This document shows, in pieces, positions 1-9,355 of a stretch of 64,000 bases of DNA. The notes under the pieces were generated by a model, which saw nothing but the letters and a program-made list of their open reading frames with translations, had not been told where the DNA came from and made no database searches. The number at the start of each line of letters is the position of its first letter. Position 1 is the first letter of the stretch. This DNA is from Planctomycetota bacterium (GTDB lineage: Bacteria; Planctomycetota; Phycisphaerae; UBA1845). The translations under genes and the position numbers were made by a program. The stretch lies in contig JAJRWX010000001.1 of assembly GCA_024276605.1 (NCBI GenBank), forward strand, positions 1-64,000, given 5' to 3'.

Positions 1-168
1 CCTCGCCTGGTAAAGTTCGGTCGCCAGGTTGCCCCATGATCCGGGCCAACCAAACGGAACACCAGCCGGGTTTGAAGAGGCGCAAGCCATCCAGCGTACG
101 CAAGGTATTTAGACAGCTTGTTACGGGCGCGGTTCGGTAGGTGTGTCCCGCTGGGGGTACCGAACTGA
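1..168. other. left edge, unassigned
   Basis: No gene can be assigned. One forward frame is open from the window edge to a TAG at about 138-140 and would give a short arginine-rich C-terminus; another ends at a TGA at 37-39. Either could be the tail of an upstream gene cut by the window edge. I also looked for a structured RNA and found no diagnostic core. Confidence 0.3.
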
Positions 169-1905
169 ATGGCCATGACTCAAGCTGAGATAGCTCAAGC
201 GTTTGAACGGATAGCCGACTTGTTGGAGATCGACGGTGGCGATCGGTTCCGCATCAATAGTTATCGCCGTGTCTCACGCACTATCAAAGATACAACCGAA
301 GACCTCGAAGCGCTGGCTAAGACGAACAAGCTGACATCTCTACCCGGCGTGGGTAAAGGTACAGCTGAGCGTATCTATCAATTCATAGAGACCGGCTCGA
401 TTGATGTTTTGAACGAGTTGGAATCCAAGCTCCCGCCAGGATTACCTGCGCTGCTCGAAATACCCGGTATGGGGCCTAAGAAGGTCGCGCTGGTACATGA
501 CCGGCTTGATGTCAAATGCATGGATGATCTTCAGCGTGTCATTCAATCCGGCGCCTTAGCGGAGTTGCCCGGATTAGGCGCCACCAGCGTAAAAAAAATA
601 GCAGAAGGTATCGCTTTTCTCGAAAGCAGCGGAGGACGCACACCTTTGGGCATTGCGTGGCCCATTGCGGATGCCCTTGTGGATCAGGTGCGGGCAATGC
701 AGGGTGTACGGCGCGTAGAGATAGCCGGTTCCTTGCGACGCGGTCGGGAAACCATAGGTGACATCGATATTTTATGTGAAGCTGACAACGGGGAAGCTAT
801 TATCAAACAATTTGTTTCGTTCGATGATGTTCAGCGCGTCCTGGCTTCAGGGGTTACGAAAGGATCGGTGACGGTTGAGCGGGACAAGGGTAAGGAATTA
901 CAAGTTGATCTTCGGGTCGTACCGACGGAATCTTTTGGGGCGGCTTTACAGTATTTTACAGGATCGAAAGAACACAACGTTGGACTGCGTGAAATAGCGG
1001 TCAAGAAAAAATTACGACTCAATGAATACGGTTTGTTTGACGGCGAGCATTCGGTTGCGGGAGAGCGGGAAGAGGACATCTATCAGGCGCTGAATGTTAA
1101 GTACGTGCCAGCGGAATTACGTGAAGATCGCGGTGAGTTGCTGGGCAATACCAACTTCGATGATTTGGTTACCTTGGCTGACATCCGAGGCGATTTGCAC
1201 ATGCACACGGTGGCTAGTGATGGAAAAAGTACGATAGTAGACATGGCGCTGGCCGCGAAAGCGCTGGGGTACGAATACATCGCTATTTGTGATCACTCCA
1301 AGAGCAGTACCATTGCCAACGGCTTATCGATTGAGCGCATGCAAGCGCATATCGAAGCCATTCGTGAGACGAACGATCGCACGGAAGGGATTACGATTCT
1401 TGTAGGTTGTGAGTGCGATATTTTATCTGATGGCACGATGGATTATCCAGCGGATATTCTTGCGCAGTGCGAGTGGGTTGTCGGCAGTATTCACTCGGCC
1501 ATGGGTAGTGGGTCTAAGAAATTGTCAGCGACTCAGCGTACCATCGCAGCTATGGAAAATCCGTATGTGTGTGTCATTGGCCATCCGACGGGACGACTTA
1601 TTCATCGCCGCAAACCGATGGACTTGGATATGGCTATGATTATCGAGACAGCGAAACGAACACATACTATGCTGGAGATCAATGCCGCCTGGCAACGATT
1701 GGACCTGAAAGATGTGCACGTTCGGCAAGCGATCGCGGGTGGTGTCATGCTGTCGATCAATACGGATGCGCATCGAACGCTGGGTTTGGCGCAGATGCGT
1801 TATGGCGTCACCACGGCTCGTCGCGGCGGTGCAACCGGGCAAAATATAGCCAATTGCCTCTCGCTGGAAAAGCTGCGGCATCGGGTAGCTGAGAAGCGAT
1901 CGTAA
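169..1905 (+). CDS. polX: DNA polymerase X family protein with PHP phosphoesterase domain (PolX)
   Basis: Bacterial family X DNA polymerase/3'-5' exonuclease, expected to fill short gaps during base excision repair in the cytoplasm. The 578 residues match the usual PolX length. Three helix-hairpin-helix motifs are visible near residues 58, 98 and 133 (LPGVGKGTA, IPGMGPKKVA, LPGLGATSVKK). The nucleotidyltransferase signature GSLRRGRETIGDIDIL contains the metal-binding aspartates 198 and 200. The C-terminal PHP domain begins DLHMHTVASDG, with metal histidines 344 and 346, and continues with CDHS, GCECDI, GHPTGR and NTDAHR, so the exonuclease site looks intact. The start is the first ATG (169); a second ATG two codons later is possible. 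It is followed by a strong but ownerless Shine-Dalgarno sequence at 1907-1916. Confidence 0.95.
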   Translation: MAMTQAEIAQAFERIADLLEIDGGDRFRINSYRRVSRTIKDTTEDLEALAKTNKLTSLPGVGKGTAERIYQFIETGSIDVLNELESKLPPGLPALLEIPGMGPKKVALVHDRLDVKCMDDLQRVIQSGALAELPGLGATSVKKIAEGIAFLESSGGRTPLGIAWPIADALVDQVRAMQGVRRVEIAGSLRRGRETIGDIDILCEADNGEAIIKQFVSFDDVQRVLASGVTKGSVTVERDKGKELQVDLRVVPTESFGAALQYFTGSKEHNVGLREIAVKKKLRLNEYGLFDGEHSVAGEREEDIYQALNVKYVPAELREDRGELLGNTNFDDLVTLADIRGDLHMHTVASDGKSTIVDMALAAKALGYEYIAICDHSKSSTIANGLSIERMQAHIEAIRETNDRTEGITILVGCECDILSDGTMDYPADILAQCEWVVGSIHSAMGSGSKKLSATQRTIAAMENPYVCVIGHPTGRLIHRRKPMDLDMAMIIETAKRTHTMLEINAAWQRLDLKDVHVRQAIAGGVMLSINTDAHRTLGLAQMRYGVTTARRGGATGQNIANCLSLEKLRHRVAEKRS

Positions 1906-2105
1906 CGGAGGTGATCATCCGCTGTGTGACCGTAGGCTTGCGCCGTACGGCTCTGACTTGTGATACAGGCATGGACAATTAGGTTACATCGTGCCATACT
2001 TCGTCTGAGGGTTTCGACCCGCGCCGTAGTCTATATTTTTTTGCGGCGCGACCTACATTGAAAACTGAGTTTGGTTGGGATATCAGGAAGGATAATTGGG
2101 AAGAT

Positions 2106-2996
2106 ATGAGCATTCTGGTCAACCGCGAAACTAAAATCATCTGCCAGGGTATAACGGGCAAGGCCGGGTCTTTTCATACGGCTGCGTGCATTGAGTATGG
2201 TGCGAAGTTCGTGGGCGGCGTATCTCCCGGCAAGGGAGGTACGAAATCCGAACATGGTCTGCCAGTGTTTGATACATGTCATGCAGCCGTAGCTGATACC
2301 GGCGCGGAAGTGTCCATGATCTTCGTCCCTGCAGCGTTTGCGGCGGATGCCGTGATGGAGGCATCGGATGCCGGCTGCTCATTGGTAGTGCTCATCACCG
2401 AGGGTATTCCCACGCTGGATATGGTGCGTGCCCGTCACTACCTGGATGATAAAGGCACGTTGTTGATTGGTCCGAATTGCCCCGGTGTAATTACGCCCGG
2501 CCAATGCAAGATCGGTATCATGCCCGGCTATATTCATAAAGCGCCCGATCAAGGGACTAAGTGTGTTGGTATCATTTCCCGTAGTGGCACGCTAACTTAC
2601 GAAGCGGTTTGGCAATGTACCAGTCGCGATATCGCGCAGTCCACATGCGTGGGGATCGGCGGTGATCCAGTAAAAGGGCTGAACTTTATCGAACTCCTTG
2701 ACCTGTTCGAGAAGGATCATGAAACCGACGGAATGATTATGATCGGCGAGATCGGCGGTACGGACGAAGAAGAAGCTGCCAAGTACATTGACGAACACAT
2801 CACCAAGCCTGTGGTGGCCTTTATTGCCGGTCAGACGGCACCCCCCGGGAAGCGCATGGGTCATGCCGGTGCGATTATCAGCGGTGGAGAAGGTACGGCC
2901 GGTTCGAAAATGTCCGCTTTACGTGAAGCCGGTGTTAGCGTAGCCGATTCGCCGGCGCTATTGGGCGAAGCGATGCAAAAAGCCCTTGCTGCATAG
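2106..2996 (+). CDS. sucD: succinyl-CoA ligase, ADP/GDP-forming, alpha subunit
   Basis: Alpha subunit of succinyl-CoA synthetase (succinyl-CoA + NDP + Pi to succinate + CoA + NTP), a TCA cycle enzyme of the cytoplasm. It shows the N-terminal CoA-binding Rossmann part ([20 protein letters not shown]), the GPNCPG segment, and the active-site histidine that is transiently phosphorylated, His253, in [10 protein letters not shown]. The open frame extends upstream to a TTG at 2058. The ATG at 2106 gives 296 residues, the normal family length, with AGGAAGG and GGGAAG upstream. The beta subunit gene sucC, normally adjacent, is not in the window; the neighbours are polX and a CPBP protease. The subunit call is firm; its partner must be encoded elsewhere. 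Confidence 0.95.
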   Translation: MSILVNRETKIICQGITGKAGSFHTAACIEYGAKFVGGVSPGKGGTKSEHGLPVFDTCHAAVADTGAEVSMIFVPAAFAADAVMEASDAGCSLVVLITEGIPTLDMVRARHYLDDKGTLLIGPNCPGVITPGQCKIGIMPGYIHKAPDQGTKCVGIISRSGTLTYEAVWQCTSRDIAQSTCVGIGGDPVKGLNFIELLDLFEKDHETDGMIMIGEIGGTDEEEAAKYIDEHITKPVVAFIAGQTAPPGKRMGHAGAIISGGEGTAGSKMSALREAGVSVADSPALLGEAMQKALAA

Positions 2997-3104
2997 CGTT
3001 TTATGGCGCTGGGATGGCAACTAGTACTGTGAGCGATCTTTGCGTTGCCAGCTTGTCTATTGCAGCACAGCCTTTCGCGCTACGTTGCGCGTTGACGACG
3101 GTTA

Positions 3105-3977
3105 ATGATACACGAACAAAACGATTGCACACCTGAGTCAACAACCCACGCAGCGCCGGAAGTCTCCTCTGATATTCCCACCGCCCGACCTATTGCGAAT
3201 GAGTTTGAGGTTCCGGTCAGTCCAATCGATGCTATGCTTTTAGCACCTATAAGTAAAAAAGCCGCATGGAAGGATTTGGGGCTGATTGTTCTGATTCTGT
3301 TTGTAAGTGAATTTTTTGTCGGTATGATAGCGGGGATTTTGTTCGGGGGTGATTATCAAAACGATGCGGCACAAGCGGATTTTGGGCGGCGCATGCTCAT
3401 TCCCATCATCGCCACGCGTACCGTCGTTGTACTGCTAACGATTCCCTGGCTGACGCGAAGAAGACACTTGCCTGCCGCAGCCAATGGTTTGACCTGGCGA
3501 AAATTTCCTATCAATGCCATGCTGGGTATCGGCGCGACGGGTGTGGCCTATGCGCTGATTTTGATTTGGATGGTTTCTTGTTCATTGGTTTGGCCTGAGG
3601 TTATCGAGCAAATGCAGGAAAACGCCGGTCGCATTATGTCTCTTATCCCCAAACAACACCCACTTAATTTTGCCCTGCTCTCACTGATGATCGGTGTATA
3701 TGAGGAGGTTTTATTTCGCGGTTTTTTAATGACCCGACTGCGCCGTATAACCGGTAGCTGGCTGGTAGCGGTTCTGGTGGTGACAGTTATATTCACTATG
3801 CTGCATGCCCAAGATCAGACCTCGGTAGCCCTGGGACCTATCGCGATACTAGGCTTGTTATTTGGCGTGGTGACTATCTGGCGACGCTCTCTCGTACCGG
3901 CCATCGTCGGACATACGCTTTTCGACCTGTCGCAATTCCTCAATTTATACATTCAGGCGGGGGATTCATGGCAATAG
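3105..3977 (+). CDS. CPBP family intramembrane metalloprotease
   Basis: Polytopic membrane protein of 290 residues with the CPBP (CAAX protease and bacteriocin-processing, Abi) signature. After a hydrophilic N-terminal stretch of about 50 residues there are several hydrophobic helices. Motif 1 is YEEVLFRGF with the glutamate pair at residues 200-201 and the conserved arginine; a later histidine motif (TMLHAQDQ) and the terminal HTLFDLSQF supply the other expected metal ligands. Family members cleave substrates within the membrane, but the substrate cannot be deduced here. It stands alone between sucD and a helicase gene. A second, degenerate CPBP-like protein lies at 29244-30167. Confidence 0.85.
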   Translation: MIHEQNDCTPESTTHAAPEVSSDIPTARPIANEFEVPVSPIDAMLLAPISKKAAWKDLGLIVLILFVSEFFVGMIAGILFGGDYQNDAAQADFGRRMLIPIIATRTVVVLLTIPWLTRRRHLPAAANGLTWRKFPINAMLGIGATGVAYALILIWMVSCSLVWPEVIEQMQENAGRIMSLIPKQHPLNFALLSLMIGVYEEVLFRGFLMTRLRRITGSWLVAVLVVTVIFTMLHAQDQTSVALGPIAILGLLFGVVTIWRRSLVPAIVGHTLFDLSQFLNLYIQAGDSWQ

Positions 3978-4085
3978 CTGCTCTAGGTCGCCCTCCGAGC
4001 CTCCCACACCGTTTGGTTTACACAGAGCCATCGTAGGACTATAGTTAGTGGCGTGCCTGTGGCGTGCGATGGTGAATCGTAGCTA

Positions 4086-5426
4086 GTGTGCAAGGCGCCA
4101 ACTGGATTCATGGCCGAACAACATGTTCGGCGTTATTTGCTTATGCAGAAACACCCCGATTTACCTGAAGCTTTCGCCGAGTTGGGCATTGAAGTACATT
4201 TTCTCAAAGGGCTAGCCAAACTCAATTTCGTACAGCCCTCCGATATCCAACGCGTGATGATCCCACCCGCCCTAGCCGGACGGGATATTTTAGGTCAAGC
4301 GCGAACAGGTACTGGTAAAACGGCTGCCTTCGGGCTTCCTATATTACAGAATATTGATCCATCTGCTCGTCTTCAGGCGATTTGTTTGGTGCCCACGCGC
4401 GAATTAGCCGTACAGGTGACGGCTGAGCTATCACGGCTTTCACAGTGTACGGACCTGCACATTGTTGCGATTTACGGCGGTCAAAAAGTGGCGACTCAAC
4501 TTCATCAATTGGGACGCAAGCCCCACTTTGTGGTTGGCACACCGGGGCGCGTGCTCGATTTCATACAGCGCGGCGTTCTTCAATTGGGGTTGCTCAAGTT
4601 TGTCGTGCTCGATGAGGTGGATCGGATGCTGGACATCGGGTTTCGCGATGACATTCGAAACATCCTTAGCCGTATTCGGGTTGAGCATCAAACGATCTTC
4701 GTATCGGCAACGATCGAGGATGAGATCAGACGGTTGGCCAAGCGCTACATGAACGATCCTGCTGAGCTTAACGTCTCGAGAGATCACATGACGGTGGATG
4801 CGGTCGATCAGTCTTATATCACCGCAGAACCACGGGATAAATATCGCTTGCTTCGTCTTGTGTTGAAGCAGGAAGACCCTCCGATCTGCATCGTGTTTTG
4901 CAATACGAAAGCCGTGGCCCGTAAGATCACCAAAAAATTACATGCCGACAACATCAACGCGATGGAGATTCACGGGGATTTAGCTCAGCGTCAGCGTGAT
5001 CGAGTGATGGCCAGTTTTCGCAGTCATAAGATCAATGTGCTGGTAGCCACGGATTTAGCCGCCCGTGGAATCGACGTCAGTGAAATTTCGCACATTATTA
5101 ACTACGATATTCCGCAGGATCCAGAGGTTTATGTACACCGCATCGGTCGTACGGCACGCATGGGTGCACGGGGAGTGGCCATCACGTTTGTGGGTAACGA
5201 CCAGGGGAAAGAGTTAACCAACGTTGAAATGCTCATTAACGAGCAAATTCGTCATCGGGAGGTCAATGGTTTTCGTCCCAGCCAACCACCGCCATCCGCT
5301 CCAACTCATGACGCCCCATCGTCCGCGCCGTCCAGTGCTACCGATACGTCAGTCAAGACAAAAACCTCCCCTCCGCGACAAACGTTGGGTAGTAAGTTTA
5401 AGACGAGGCGACGGCGACGGCTCTAG
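4086..5426 (+). CDS. DEAD-box family ATP-dependent RNA helicase (DEVD variant)
   Basis: RNA helicase of superfamily 2, probably acting in ribosome assembly or mRNA turnover. The Q-motif region precedes motif I ARTGTGKT (residues 72-79), then PTRELAVQ (Ia), motif II DEVD (176-179), SAT (III) and HRIGRTARMG (VI). Motif II reads DEVD where the family norm is DEAD; the two acidic catalytic residues are kept, so ATPase activity is expected. After the helicase core comes a Pro/Ser/Thr-rich linker and a very basic end (KFKTRRRRRL), typical of an RNA-binding tail. The start is uncertain: the longest frame begins at GTG 4086, with ATGs at 4110 and 4143. The length resembles RhlE/RhlB-like proteins, but I do not assign a specific symbol. 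Confidence 0.92.
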   Translation: MCKAPTGFMAEQHVRRYLLMQKHPDLPEAFAELGIEVHFLKGLAKLNFVQPSDIQRVMIPPALAGRDILGQARTGTGKTAAFGLPILQNIDPSARLQAICLVPTRELAVQVTAELSRLSQCTDLHIVAIYGGQKVATQLHQLGRKPHFVVGTPGRVLDFIQRGVLQLGLLKFVVLDEVDRMLDIGFRDDIRNILSRIRVEHQTIFVSATIEDEIRRLAKRYMNDPAELNVSRDHMTVDAVDQSYITAEPRDKYRLLRLVLKQEDPPICIVFCNTKAVARKITKKLHADNINAMEIHGDLAQRQRDRVMASFRSHKINVLVATDLAARGIDVSEISHIINYDIPQDPEVYVHRIGRTARMGARGVAITFVGNDQGKELTNVEMLINEQIRHREVNGFRPSQPPPSAPTHDAPSSAPSSATDTSVKTKTSPPRQTLGSKFKTRRRRRL

Positions 5427-5497
5427 CATGGCGAGCATATCGCGTATCGAGACAACAGGTAAACTCACCAATCTCAGGCTAAACAGGCCGCTTTACG

Positions 5498-6559
5498 ATG
5501 ACAACACCGGAAGAACAAATCGATATGCCTGAAGATAATGTCACTAATGTGACACCGTCGGAACAAGACGATGCCGGTGAACAAGTGTTGCAATATCTCG
5601 TGCGCCGCAGGATAGCCGGGCGCCGTTTGGATAAGTATTTGCAACATTTGCATCCCCGCATATCGCGCACAGCTATTCAAAAGTATATCAAGCAAGGAGA
5701 CGTGACGGTCAATGGAATGCCCAGTAAAGCGAGTTATGAACCTGCCGGCGATGATCTGATAGAAATACGGCTTCCGCCGCCTCCGCCTACCCGATTGATA
5801 CCGGAAAACATCCCGTTGGAAATTGTCTACGAAGACGATTGGATGATGGTGATTAATAAGGCTGCAGGCATTATCTGTCACCCGGCTAATGCGACCCAAT
5901 CGGGTACGATAGCCAATGCCGCCGCATACCACGCTAAGCAGTTGAGTAAAGGTGGCGATGCGTTTCGACCGGGTATTGTACATCGCTTGGATAAGAATAC
6001 GACGGGCATCATGCTGATTGCCAAGTGCGACGAAGCCCATTGGCGCATCTCTCTGCAATTTGAACGCCGCACGATCAAAAAGCAATACTTCGCCGTATGT
6101 TGGGGGGATATAAAACTGGACGGCGATCTGATTAACAAACCTCTCGCACCGCATCCCGAGACCACACAACGCATGGTGTTGCCATCGGCTATGCCACCCA
6201 GACAAGCTATGTTTAAGGAGGCGGTGACGCAATATCGTGTGAACACGCGCTACCGGGGATTTACCAGTGTAGACCTATTCCCCAAGACGGGGCGCACACA
6301 TCAACTACGCATTCACATGGCCTCCATCGGTCACCCGATGGTGGGCGACAAACTGTACGGTGGAAATCTCGTGAGCGAATTTGATCTAAACGGGAAAGGA
6401 AGCACCGATCCATTATTCGACTTTCAGGCACTACACGCGCGCCGCATCAGTCTGATCCACCCTATCCTCGAAAAACAGGTTGAATTCGAAGCGCCGCTGC
6501 CGGAGCATTTGCTAAAACTTTGTGATTTGCTTGAGGCAAGGCAACAGCGTTCCAGTTAG
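5498..6559 (+). CDS. rluD: RluA-family pseudouridine synthase (RluD-like)
   Basis: Pseudouridine synthase of the RluA family, likely modifying 23S rRNA. It has an acidic N-terminal stretch of about 25 residues, then an S4 RNA-binding domain (AGRRLDKYLQHLHPRISRTA, then KYIKQGDVTVNG), then the catalytic domain. The signature HRLDKNTTG contains the catalytic aspartate 165. Further family marks are GRTHQLRIHMASIGHP and GDKLYGG. Its 353 residues fit RluD-like enzymes. The ATG at 5498 follows the helicase stop by 71 bases, so co-transcription is possible. RluD versus RluA/RluC specificity is inferred from the S4 domain and overall length only. Confidence 0.88.
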   Translation: MTTPEEQIDMPEDNVTNVTPSEQDDAGEQVLQYLVRRRIAGRRLDKYLQHLHPRISRTAIQKYIKQGDVTVNGMPSKASYEPAGDDLIEIRLPPPPPTRLIPENIPLEIVYEDDWMMVINKAAGIICHPANATQSGTIANAAAYHAKQLSKGGDAFRPGIVHRLDKNTTGIMLIAKCDEAHWRISLQFERRTIKKQYFAVCWGDIKLDGDLINKPLAPHPETTQRMVLPSAMPPRQAMFKEAVTQYRVNTRYRGFTSVDLFPKTGRTHQLRIHMASIGHPMVGDKLYGGNLVSEFDLNGKGSTDPLFDFQALHARRISLIHPILEKQVEFEAPLPEHLLKLCDLLEARQQRSS

Positions 6560-6610
6560 AAACAGTTTGTTCCTTCCGAACCGCGCCCGTGACAGGCTGT
6601 CGAAATAATA

Positions 6611-6782
6611 GTGCTGTGTCACAGCTTAATGTTCGGGTTCATCCAGGGTGGCATGGGCAACGTTTTTTTTGCCCGTGTCGGCCTCCGGAACTACACGGGT
6701 AAGTCCCGATGTATCCCGACTTTACGTCGGAATACATCGGGACTTACCCATGCCATCCGAATTCTTAGCTGTGACAAAACAC
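6611..6782. repeat. MITE-like inverted repeat element, copy 1
   Basis: A 172-bp imperfect palindrome flanked on both sides by TA (6609-6610 and 6783-6784). The left end reads GTGCTGTGTCACAGCT and the right end, read inward on the other strand, GTGTTTTGTCACAGCT. Inside lie GGTGGCATGGGCAA facing an inverted TTACCCATGCCATCC, and a central hairpin with arms AAGTCCCGATGTATCCCGA and its near complement. It encodes no protein. Copies 2 and 3 are at 32537-32707 and 37132-37304. TA target duplication with inverted ends is typical of IS630/Tc1-mariner elements, so this is probably a non-autonomous derivative. Its right end supplies the stop codon of ridA. Confidence 0.8.
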
Positions 6783-7243
6783 TAGTTTTTTGTTTCTACG
6801 GTTAGTTCGAGTTCGACGGCGGCATTGAGTGGTAATTCCGCCACACCGACAGCGGCACGGACATGTCGGCCTGCCTCACCGAAAATATCGGCGAATAGAT
6901 CACTTGCACCGTTGGCGACTTTGGGTTGATCCGTAAAACCCGGCGCACCACTCACATAGACAGCCACACGCACAATGCGGGCGATGTTATCAATACCACC
7001 GGCTAACTCCGCTGCGGCAGCTAACCCATTCATGGCGGACAATCGCGCGGCCCCGATAGCCTGCTCTAGTGTCACATCCTGACCAACTTTTCCACTGCAC
7101 GTGATTTTTCCGTCACGCACAGGAATTTGGCCACTGGTATGAATGAGATTACCGGTGCGGATCGCGGGTATATAACTACCAACTGGTTTAGTTACGGCTG
7201 GGAGTGTGAGAGAAAGGTCAGCCAACTGTTCACTAGGTTTCAT
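6782..7243 (-). CDS. RidA/YjgF/L-PSP family protein
   Basis: Small cytoplasmic RidA-family protein (153 residues); members deaminate reactive enamine/imine intermediates or act in related detoxification. Family features include GNLIHTSGQIPVRDGK near residue 32 and the C-terminal HVRAAVGVAELPLNAAVELEL, which keeps the substrate-binding arginine. The N-terminus is about 20 residues longer than the shortest RidA proteins, as in the longer COG0251 branch. The ATG at 7243 has AGGAG eight bases upstream. The gene starts two bases after the scpA stop and is the last of the trpS-scpA-ridA operon. Its TAG stop is built from the TA next to the MITE and the first base of that element, so the present C-terminus depends on the insertion. 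Confidence 0.9.
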   Translation of the reverse strand: MKPSEQLADLSLTLPAVTKPVGSYIPAIRTGNLIHTSGQIPVRDGKITCSGKVGQDVTLEQAIGAARLSAMNGLAAAAELAGGIDNIARIVRVAVYVSGAPGFTDQPKVANGASDLFADIFGEAGRHVRAAVGVAELPLNAAVELELTVETKN

Positions 7244-7245
7244 TG

Positions 7246-8271
7246 TTAATCTCCTGATGGAGTGTCATGAATCGCCGAGTGCCGGACCTGTGTCGGACGG
7301 TCTTGCGCCGATGAAGCCGGCTCTACGTCCTTACTTTCTTGATTTAATTCGATATAGCTGCGGTCAACCGATTTTTCAACCAGCGGTTTAGTTGAGACTT
7401 CTTCCTGTTTTACACGGTCAGTGCTTGAGCTATCGTCGTTAACTTGCTGTGACGGGTTTTGGGTTGCGGCGCTACCCTGTTGACTGTCAGCATTGTATTG
7501 TGCGGCATATAAGTTGTATTCAACATCGAGATCATCGACTTCATCCAATGGCGTTGGGTCGAACAGATGAATCTGAATCTCAGAACTATGTGTTGCCTGT
7601 TTTACGCTAATGCGTTTTTGTCGTATGAGTTCCAACAGGGCGAGGAACAATCCAATCATCTCCGCCCGACTTCTTCCAGTAAATATGCTACTGAAGCTAT
7701 ATGCCCCGCCGGCTCTTTGTAGGGTGTCGATCACATCATCGGCGTGTAGTGCTATGGGTGTGTCATCGATGGTGACTTGGTGAGCGACTTCGCTTTTGCC
7801 CGTTTGTTCGAGAATACGGTTGAAAGCATCGAACAGATCCCATAGTTCGAGGTTATCCATTTCGACTTCATCAGGATCGCGCGGCGGTAATACCGGGCTT
7901 CGCATATGTTTTAGGGCTTGCTCAGAAGCGCACGATTCGAGTGAGCGAGCCGCTTCTTTGTACTTTTTGTATTCGAGAAGTTGATGGACAAGTTCGAGAC
8001 GCGGGTCGATCATTTCTTCGTCAAGTTCTTCAGGCGGCGGCGATGGTAATAATAGCCTTGATTTTATTTCCATCAGCGTAGCCGCCAGGATGAGAAACTC
8101 GCCTATGATTTCAGGGTCCAACCGTTCCAACACTTCCACGTATTGCATGTACTCTTGCATGATGCGTGAAATGGGGATGTCGTAAATATCGATCTCCTCT
8201 CGCTGGATCAAAAACAGCAAGAGATCGAGCGGGCCATGATAGACATCGAGTGCTACTCTATAATCACCCAC
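7246..8271 (-). CDS. scpA: segregation and condensation protein A
   Basis: Kleisin subunit that joins SMC heads in the bacterial condensin and works with ScpB in chromosome segregation. The N-terminal region has the typical FHGPLDLLLFLI-like start (YHGPLDLLLFLIQREEIDI) and the helical stretch FLILAATLMEIKSRLLLP. The winged-helix C-terminal part is around residues 190-245. Beyond it an acidic, Ser/Gln-rich tail of about 90 residues has no counterpart in standard ScpA of about 250 residues and is probably disordered. The start is GTG 8271, overlapping the end of trpS by 8 bases, which points to translational coupling. No scpB is visible in the window. Confidence 0.93.
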   Translation of the reverse strand: MGDYRVALDVYHGPLDLLLFLIQREEIDIYDIPISRIMQEYMQYVEVLERLDPEIIGEFLILAATLMEIKSRLLLPSPPPEELDEEMIDPRLELVHQLLEYKKYKEAARSLESCASEQALKHMRSPVLPPRDPDEVEMDNLELWDLFDAFNRILEQTGKSEVAHQVTIDDTPIALHADDVIDTLQRAGGAYSFSSIFTGRSRAEMIGLFLALLELIRQKRISVKQATHSSEIQIHLFDPTPLDEVDDLDVEYNLYAAQYNADSQQGSAATQNPSQQVNDDSSSTDRVKQEEVSTKPLVEKSVDRSYIELNQESKDVEPASSAQDRPTQVRHSAIHDTPSGD

Positions 8272-9250
8272 GGTGTGTTTCCTTTCCCACCAGCAAACCG
8301 CACACCTCGCGCACCTCAGCCATAACCTTACCGGCCACCGCGCGAGCGCGATGGGCAGCCGTGGTTAATACATCCTCGACATAGTCGGGGTCGGCTTCGA
8401 GTTGCTCACGTTTATCACGGGCCGGACCTAATTCGCGTTCAACCACGTCAAACAGTTGTTGCTTGGCCTCACCATATCCCAAACCGCCACGCCGGTAGGC
8501 TTGTTCAAGTTGTTCTACTTCGTCTGACGTAGCGAGCAATTTGTATATGGCAAAAACGTTACAAGTCTCGGGATTTTTCGGGTCTTGAACGGGGGTGGAA
8601 TCGGTCTTGATACCCATGATTTGCTTACGCACTTTTTTGGGCGGATCGAATAAGTTGATCGTATTGCCATAACTTTTCGACATTTTTTGACCATCCAAAC
8701 CGGGCACGACGTGGGCCTGGTTAAGTCGAATCTGCGGAATCTTTAACACTTCGCAATTAAAGGCATGATTGAAATGTCCGGCCATGTCCGCCGCCATCTC
8801 TACATGCTGGGTTTGATCCTTACCCACGGGGACCACATCGCTTTTATAGATCAATATATCCGCAGCCATTAAGACAGGATAGCAGAACAATCCCATGGAA
8901 GGTGCGATTTCTTTGGCGATTTTATCTTTGTAGGACGTAGCCCGTTCAAGCAAACCTTTTCCTGTGACCGTGGAGAGAATCCAAGCCAGTTCGGCCACTT
9001 CCGGGATGTCGCTCTGGCGAAACAGATTGGCTTTGTCCGGGTCAAGCCCGAAGGCGAGATAGTCCAACGCGACGTCGCAGGTCAATTGACGTAATAGTGT
9101 GGCGTCTTGTATGGTCGTCAGCGAATGGTAGTTAGCTATAAAGTAAAAGCATTCGTTGTCGCGCTGAAGGTGAATGTGTTGCTTCATGGCCCCCAGGTAG
9201 TTACCCAGATGCAATTTTCCGTTGGATTGGACCCCTGACAACACGCGCAT
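8264..9250 (-). CDS. trpS: tryptophan--tRNA ligase
   Basis: Class I aminoacyl-tRNA synthetase charging tRNA(Trp). The 328 residues fit the bacterial enzyme. The HIGH-equivalent is in GKLHLGNYLGA (residues 11-21) and the KMSKS signature is at 189-193. The dimeric TrpS core motif MAADILIYKSDVVPVGKDQTQH is also present. The ATG at 9250 has an excellent ribosome binding site, AAAGGAGG, eight bases upstream. It is the first gene of the minus-strand operon trpS-scpA-ridA. Its 5' side borders a large palindromic repeat (9356-9526) that separates it from the divergent kdsC operon. Confidence 0.97.
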   Translation of the reverse strand: MRVLSGVQSNGKLHLGNYLGAMKQHIHLQRDNECFYFIANYHSLTTIQDATLLRQLTCDVALDYLAFGLDPDKANLFRQSDIPEVAELAWILSTVTGKGLLERATSYKDKIAKEIAPSMGLFCYPVLMAADILIYKSDVVPVGKDQTQHVEMAADMAGHFNHAFNCEVLKIPQIRLNQAHVVPGLDGQKMSKSYGNTINLFDPPKKVRKQIMGIKTDSTPVQDPKNPETCNVFAIYKLLATSDEVEQLEQAYRRGGLGYGEAKQQLFDVVERELGPARDKREQLEADPDYVEDVLTTAAHRARAVAGKVMAEVREVCGLLVGKETHRG

Positions 9251-9355
9251 ACGCTAAACCTCCTTTGCAGGAAAGGTCGGCGTTTGTGAGGCTGTTGTCA
9301 AGACTGTCGATCTCGAAGAGTCGTGAGAGGGTCCGTGACAGATTAGGCGGGCTTG

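Noticed and set aside
1-168. Possible structured RNA at the left edge
   Set aside because: No core motif of SRP RNA, RNase P RNA, tmRNA or tRNA could be aligned; only part of any such gene would be visible.
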